In this document: positions 60,392 through 64,000 of the stretch, piece after piece
Position numbering within the stretch: position 1 is the stretch's first letter
Layout: each line of letters begins with the position of its first letter
NCBI RefSeq assembly: GCF_029338555.1
Contig: NZ_CP119989.1
Location: forward strand, 558,001-622,000
Direction of reading: 5' to 3'
DNA: 64,000 nucleotides
DNA from: Halobaculum marinum
GTDB lineage: Archaea > Halobacteriota > Halobacteria > Halobacteriales > Haloferacaceae
Notes under the pieces: generated by a model
What the model saw: only the letters and a program-made list of their open reading frames with translations
What the model was told of the DNA's origin: nothing
Database searches by the model: none
Translations under genes and position numbers: made by a program

Positions 60392-61771
60392 CTACTCCTT
60401 CTCGCCGGCGCCGACGGCGCTCTCGCCGATCTTCTCGCTCCCTTCGATGACCTCACGACCGCCCATGTACGGCTGGAGCGGTTCGGGCACGTCGACGGTG
60501 CCGTCGTCGTTCTGGAAGTACTCCAGGATCGCGACGACGACGCGCGGGACGGCGACGCCCGAGCCGTTGAGCGTGTGGAGGTACTCGGCGCTCTCGTGGC
60601 GCTCGGGGCGGAAGCGCAGGCCGGCGCGGCGCGCCTGGAAGTCGCGGAAGTTCGACACCGACGACACCTCCAGCCAGCGGCCGCCCTGCTCGGGGCCGTC
60701 GTCCATGTCGTCGCCGGGCGCCCACACCTCGATGTCGTACTTCTTCGCCTGGGTGAACCCGAGGTCGCCCGTGCACATCTCGAGGATGCGGTACGGCAGC
60801 CCCAGTCGCTTGAGCACCTCCTCCGCCTCCTCGACGAGGTGCTCGAAGCGCTCCTCGCTGTTCTCCGGTCGGACGAAGTTGACCATCTCCACCTTGTTGA
60901 ACTGGTGGACGCGGACGATCCCTCTGGTCTCGGTGCCGTGCTCGCCGGCCTCGCGGCGGAAGTTCGGCGAGTACGCCTGGTGTTTGACCGGGAGGTCGTC
61001 GTCCAGCAGGATCTCGTCGCGGTACATGTTCGTCACCGGCACCTCGGCGGTCGGGAGGAGCCACAGGTCGTCGTCTTCGATCTTGTCGGCGTTCTCGTCG
61101 CCGACGCGGTAGGCGTCCTCGACGAACTTCGGGAACTGGCCGGTGCCCTCCATCGACTTCGAGTTCACCGGGATCGGCGGGAACACGTCGGTGTACCCCT
61201 GCTCGCGGTGGACTTCGAGGAAGAACTGGATCAGCGCGTGCTCCAGCATCGCGCCCTCGCCCTTCGCGAAGTAGAAGCCGCCGCCCGACACCTTCGCGCC
61301 GCGGTCGAAGTCGAGGATGTCCAGATCCTCGCCCAGATCGTAGTGAGGGGTCACCTCGCTCGGGAGGTCGCGCAGGTCGTCGAACCCTTCGCGGCGCACC
61401 TCGACGTTCTCCGACTCGTCCTCGCCGACGGGCACGTCGTCGTCGGGGATCTGCGGGAGGTGGAGCATCGCGTCGTGGAGTTCGTCCTCCAACTCGTCGG
61501 CGCGATCCTCGATCTCTTGGAGTTCAGTCTTGAGCGCCTGGCTCTCGTCGATGGCCGCTTGCGCCTCCTCCTCCTTCCCCTCCTGTTTCAGTCGGCCGAT
61601 CTTCGACGACACCTCGTTGCGCTCGTGGCGCAGCGTGTCGCCGCGACCCTTGAGGTCGCGCCACTCCTCGTCCAGTTCCAGGATCCGGTCGAGGTCCACG
61701 TCGACGCCCTTGTTGGCGATGCCCTCGCGGACCTCCTCCGGATGCTCGCGGAGGAACTGTCTCGAAATCAT
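60392..61771 (-). CDS. serS: Seryl-tRNA synthetase
   Basis: The product has 459 residues. N-terminal coiled coil (ELDEEWRDLKGRGDTLRHER and on to about residue 120) grips the tRNA. The class II core shows TGQFPKF, YSPNFRREAGEHGTETRGI (motif 2), LEMCTGDLGFTQAKKYDIEV and LHTLNGSGVAVPRVVVAILE (motif 3). Bacterial-type SerRS, standard in haloarchaea. GGTTTAGG is the TATA-like element about 25 bases upstream of ATG 61769-61771. The upstream frame to 62011 is Arg-rich and rejected. Confidence 0.96.
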   Translation of the reverse strand: MISRQFLREHPEEVREGIANKGVDVDLDRILELDEEWRDLKGRGDTLRHERNEVSSKIGRLKQEGKEEEAQAAIDESQALKTELQEIEDRADELEDELHDAMLHLPQIPDDDVPVGEDESENVEVRREGFDDLRDLPSEVTPHYDLGEDLDILDFDRGAKVSGGGFYFAKGEGAMLEHALIQFFLEVHREQGYTDVFPPIPVNSKSMEGTGQFPKFVEDAYRVGDENADKIEDDDLWLLPTAEVPVTNMYRDEILLDDDLPVKHQAYSPNFRREAGEHGTETRGIVRVHQFNKVEMVNFVRPENSEERFEHLVEEAEEVLKRLGLPYRILEMCTGDLGFTQAKKYDIEVWAPGDDMDDGPEQGGRWLEVSSVSNFRDFQARRAGLRFRPERHESAEYLHTLNGSGVAVPRVVVAILEYFQNDDGTVDVPEPLQPYMGGREVIEGSEKIGESAVGAGEKE

Positions 61772-61932
61772 TTGGTGGCAGTTCCGGGGGTTCGACCTAA
61801 ACCGTGTCGGGTCCGTGTCAGGGCTCCCCGCGCCGGGCGAGGGCCGGATCGATCGGGCGACGGCGACACCGCACCACCGCTCGGGGCACGTGCGGTCGGG
61901 AAAAGAATCGACAGGCGACGCGGACGGCCGAC

Positions 61933-62064
61933 TTACGAGGCGGCGCGCCGGGCGTGCGTCATCCGGTTGACGGCCGCCTCGTGGCGCATCTCCGCGCGGT
62001 GTTCGTCCCACGACTGGTAGGGGACGGGCGTTGCCCCGACGAGGATCTTCGGATTCTTGATCAC
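61933..62064 (-). CDS. Possible 43-residue protein
   Basis: GTG at 62062-62064 opens VIKNPKILVGATPVPYQSWD, continuing EHRAEMRHEAAVNRMTHARR before the stop. The N-terminal strand and C-terminal helix look like a real mini-protein; it is the only sensible frame in a 290-base spacer. GGTCATAG at about 62098-62107 could be its promoter element with a short leader. No homologue recalled. Confidence 0.45.
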   Translation of the reverse strand: MIKNPKILVGATPVPYQSWDEHRAEMRHEAAVNRMTHARRAAS

Positions 62065-62218
62065 GATCGGTTCACCATCTGTCTAGACGCCCGCCACGAC
62101 TATGACCATTGGTATCATATGACATATCTATGCGAGCGCTTGCGCCGGAATCGGCCATCCCGGCGGTCCACAGTGGATCGCCCGCCGACGCGGGGGCGCC
62201 CGCGCCGGCCGGGTCGCG

Positions 62219-63352
62219 TTACCGACTGAACTCGATTGCGGCGCCCTGCCCGAAGCCGACGCACAGCGACGCCAGCCCGCGGTCGACGTCTCGCTTGATC
62301 ATCTCGTGGATGAGCGTCACCGGCAGGCGCGCGCCGGAGGCCCCGAGCGGGTGCCCGAGCGCGATGGCGCCGCCGTTGACGTTGTACTTGTCCTCGTCGA
62401 TGCCGAGTTCGCGGCGGCTGTACTCACACTGGGAGGCGAACGCCTCGTTCACCTCGACCAGGCCGTAGTCGTCGATGTCGGTGCCGGCGCGCTCCAGCAG
62501 GCCGCGCGTCGCCGGGACCGGGCCGATGCCCATCACGGTCGGGTCGACGCCGGCGACGTTGTTCGTGCCGACCTCCGCCAGCACGTCGAGGCCGTGCTCG
62601 TCGGCGAACTCCTTCGAGCAGACCAGCGTGGCGGCGGCACCGTCGGTGAGTTGCGAGGAGTTGCCGGCGGTGACCGAGCCGTCGCCGGTGAACGCGGGCG
62701 ACAGGCCGGCGAGCGTCTCGACGCTCGTGTCCCGGCGGATGCCCTCGTCCTCGGTGACGACGCCGTCGTCGGTCTCGATGGGAACGATCTCGTCGTCGAA
62801 CCGGCCCGAGTCCGTCGCCTCGGCGGCGCGCTGGTGCGAGCGCACGGCGAACTCGTCTTGCGCCTCGCGGCTCACTTCGTACTCCTCGGCAACCTTCTCG
62901 GCGGTCATCCCCATCTGGAGTTGGAACACGTTGTACTTCTCCGACAGCTCCGGGTGGAGGTGCTGGTAGGAGTCGCCGTCCATCGGCACGTTGCTCATCG
63001 ACTCGACGCCGCCCGCGATGATGCACTCGCGGTTGCCCGCGGCGACGGCGTCCGAGGCGGAGATGATCGACTGCATCGAGGACGCGCACCAGCGGTTGAT
63101 GCTCGTCGCGGGCGTCCCCTCGCCGAGTTCCGAGAGGAGCGCGATGACGCGCGCGACGTTGTTGTCCTGCTGGCCGCGCTGTTGGGCGACCCCCCACATG
63201 AGGTCGTCCACGGCGTCGGGTTCGAGGTCGTGCTCGTCGAGGATGTGGTCGATGAGGGCCACCGAGAGGTCCTCGCTGCGGACGTCTGCGAAGACGCCTC
63301 CCTGTCGACCGAACGGGGTGCGATACGCGGCCGCGATGACGGGCGTTGCCAT
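62219..63352 (-). CDS. Acetyl-CoA C-acyltransferase (thiolase)
   Basis: The product has 377 residues. Active-site nucleophile C89 (SINRWCASSMQSIISASD), EVNEAFASQCEYS, ALGHPLGASGARLPVT (His) and CVGFGQGAAIEFSR (second Cys) are all present. It cleaves or forms 3-ketoacyl-CoA in fatty-acid or isoprenoid metabolism; the 377-residue length fits degradative thiolases. No beta-oxidation partner lies alongside. ATTTATCAG is the promoter element about 27 bases upstream. Confidence 0.94.
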   Translation of the reverse strand: MATPVIAAAYRTPFGRQGGVFADVRSEDLSVALIDHILDEHDLEPDAVDDLMWGVAQQRGQQDNNVARVIALLSELGEGTPATSINRWCASSMQSIISASDAVAAGNRECIIAGGVESMSNVPMDGDSYQHLHPELSEKYNVFQLQMGMTAEKVAEEYEVSREAQDEFAVRSHQRAAEATDSGRFDDEIVPIETDDGVVTEDEGIRRDTSVETLAGLSPAFTGDGSVTAGNSSQLTDGAAATLVCSKEFADEHGLDVLAEVGTNNVAGVDPTVMGIGPVPATRGLLERAGTDIDDYGLVEVNEAFASQCEYSRRELGIDEDKYNVNGGAIALGHPLGASGARLPVTLIHEMIKRDVDRGLASLCVGFGQGAAIEFSR

Positions 63353-63510
63353 GGATCGAAGTCAGCGGTCGATCCTGATAAATCCGGGAGAACCCCGCAC
63401 CCGTTGGCCCGCGTTGCCGCCGCGGCGACTCCTGCCCCGTGTGACAGCCCCACACGACCGAGACGGGCTCTTCGACGCGCTTAACAGCCTCCGCGGGCAA
63501 CCTCTCGGGG

Positions 63511-64000
63511 ATGAGTGACCCGGCAGGGGACGTGGTCGAGCTTCTCGTGACCGTCCACCGCTACAACGAGGACCGCGACCTCGACGCCGACGACCTACCG
63601 CCGCGGTACCGCCGTGTCTTCTGGAGCGAGTCGCCCGAAGACGAGGAGGGACCGGGCGGCGTGGAGCGCCCACTCCACGTGACCGAATCGACCGCGAAGA
63701 CCGCTACGGGCATCGAGCGCCCGTGGGAGGCGATCGCCGACCTCCTGTTCACCGAGCGAAAGGACTTCTCCGGCGAGATCGCGTTGTCTCAGCCCGAAAT
63801 GGGGATCGAGTGGATCGTGGAGCGCGCGACCGACGAGAACCTCCTCGACAACCCGGTGCTCGCGAAGATCGCGAACGAGGCCGACACCGACGCCGAGTTC
63901 TCGGTCACGCACGCCGAGGCGCGCGAGGAGAACCGCCCGGTGCGCGCCGACCGCGTGTGGATCGACGCCCTGCTCGGCGAGTACTTCGACGAGGAGGAGG
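63511..64000 (+). CDS. Unknown acidic protein, C-terminus cut by window edge
   Basis: 163 codons are visible without a stop. The N-terminus MSDPAGDVVELLVTVHRYNE is followed by DDLPPRYRRVFWSESPEDEE, then ETSTAKT-like polar sequence and DFSGEIALSQPEMGIEWIVE. There is no membrane segment or nucleotide motif in the visible part. CTTAACAG lies 27 bases before the ATG, indicating leaderless transcription. Not recognised. Confidence 0.7.
   Translation, partial: MSDPAGDVVELLVTVHRYNEDRDLDADDLPPRYRRVFWSESPEDEEGPGGVERPLHVTESTAKTATGIERPWEAIADLLFTERKDFSGEIALSQPEMGIEWIVERATDENLLDNPVLAKIANEADTDAEFSVTHAEAREENRPVRADRVWIDALLGEYFDEEE

Noticed and set aside
60380-62020. 546-codon open frame on the plus strand
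   Set aside because: Antisense to seryl-tRNA synthetase and compositionally abnormal.
1-64000. Search for CRISPR arrays, insertion sequences, integrases, restriction or toxin systems
   Set aside because: No regularly spaced repeats, transposase motifs, terminal inverted repeats or defence-gene signatures were found.

Overview
The window is chromosomal DNA from an extremely halophilic archaeon (class Halobacteria). GC content is very high, the proteins are strongly acidic, and there are archaeal ribosomal and RNA-processing genes (eS6, NMD3, Tsr3, SerRS) and an archaeal RNase P RNA. Most genes are preceded by a TATA-like hexamer 24-28 bases upstream of the start codon, which is the layout of leaderless haloarchaeal transcripts. 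Several small proteins belong to families known to me only from haloarchaea. A Haloferacales relative is possible, but the sequence alone does not settle the genus. I see no tRNA, rRNA, CRISPR array, insertion sequence, integrase or replication origin. The arrangement is a compact core chromosome with one catabolic and transport island.

Layout. 1-9.6 kb: an MFS exporter running off the left edge, a membrane protein, a zinc-finger protein, a large response-regulator/PAS/GAF histidine kinase divergent from a UspA stress protein, a hairpin-rich repeated spacer, a DHH phosphoesterase, small conserved proteins and ribosomal protein eS6. 9.7-14.3 kb: a membrane-anchored unknown, an intracellular M23-like protein, a lipoate-ligase-family protein and dihydroorotase. 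14.3-21.9 kb: a nicotinamidase-like hydrolase and nicotinate phosphoribosyltransferase (two consecutive NAD-salvage steps) flank a tandem pair of HELVH-containing surface proteins, an alpha/beta hydrolase with an SCP2-like partner and a tiny zinc-finger protein. 21.9-28.6 kb: an AMMECR1 protein, RNase P RNA (the only spacer over 300 bases without a protein gene, and the RNA fills most of it), an MBL-fold hydrolase, a long-chain acyl-CoA synthetase and a cation/proton antiporter fused to TrkA domains.

28.6-37.6 kb is the accessory highlight. A divergent SDR faces a seven-gene polycistron: Tat-lipoprotein solute-binding protein, two CUT1-type permeases, an MsmX/UgpC-type ATPase, two enolase-superfamily dehydratases and an aspartate-dehydrogenase-like enzyme. 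Genes overlap or nearly abut through most of it. It looks like a complete import and catabolic route for a carbohydrate or sugar acid whose identity I cannot read.

37.7-47 kb: dihydrolipoyl dehydrogenase without its complex partners, a cytochrome P450, a 2H phosphoesterase, a membrane-anchored winged-helix regulator, a secreted DRGN-repeat protein, an SPFH protein and NMD3. 47-64 kb: a DEAH/iron-sulfur helicase, small zinc-finger and DUF proteins, a cysteine-cluster protein, an NAD(P)-binding epimerase, a PHP phosphoesterase, a DedA protein, a methyltransferase, HemB, Tsr3, SerRS and a thiolase, ending in a truncated unknown gene. Divergent gene pairs usually share 90-200 base spacers carrying two outward TATA boxes, and convergent pairs are separated by fewer than 50 bases.
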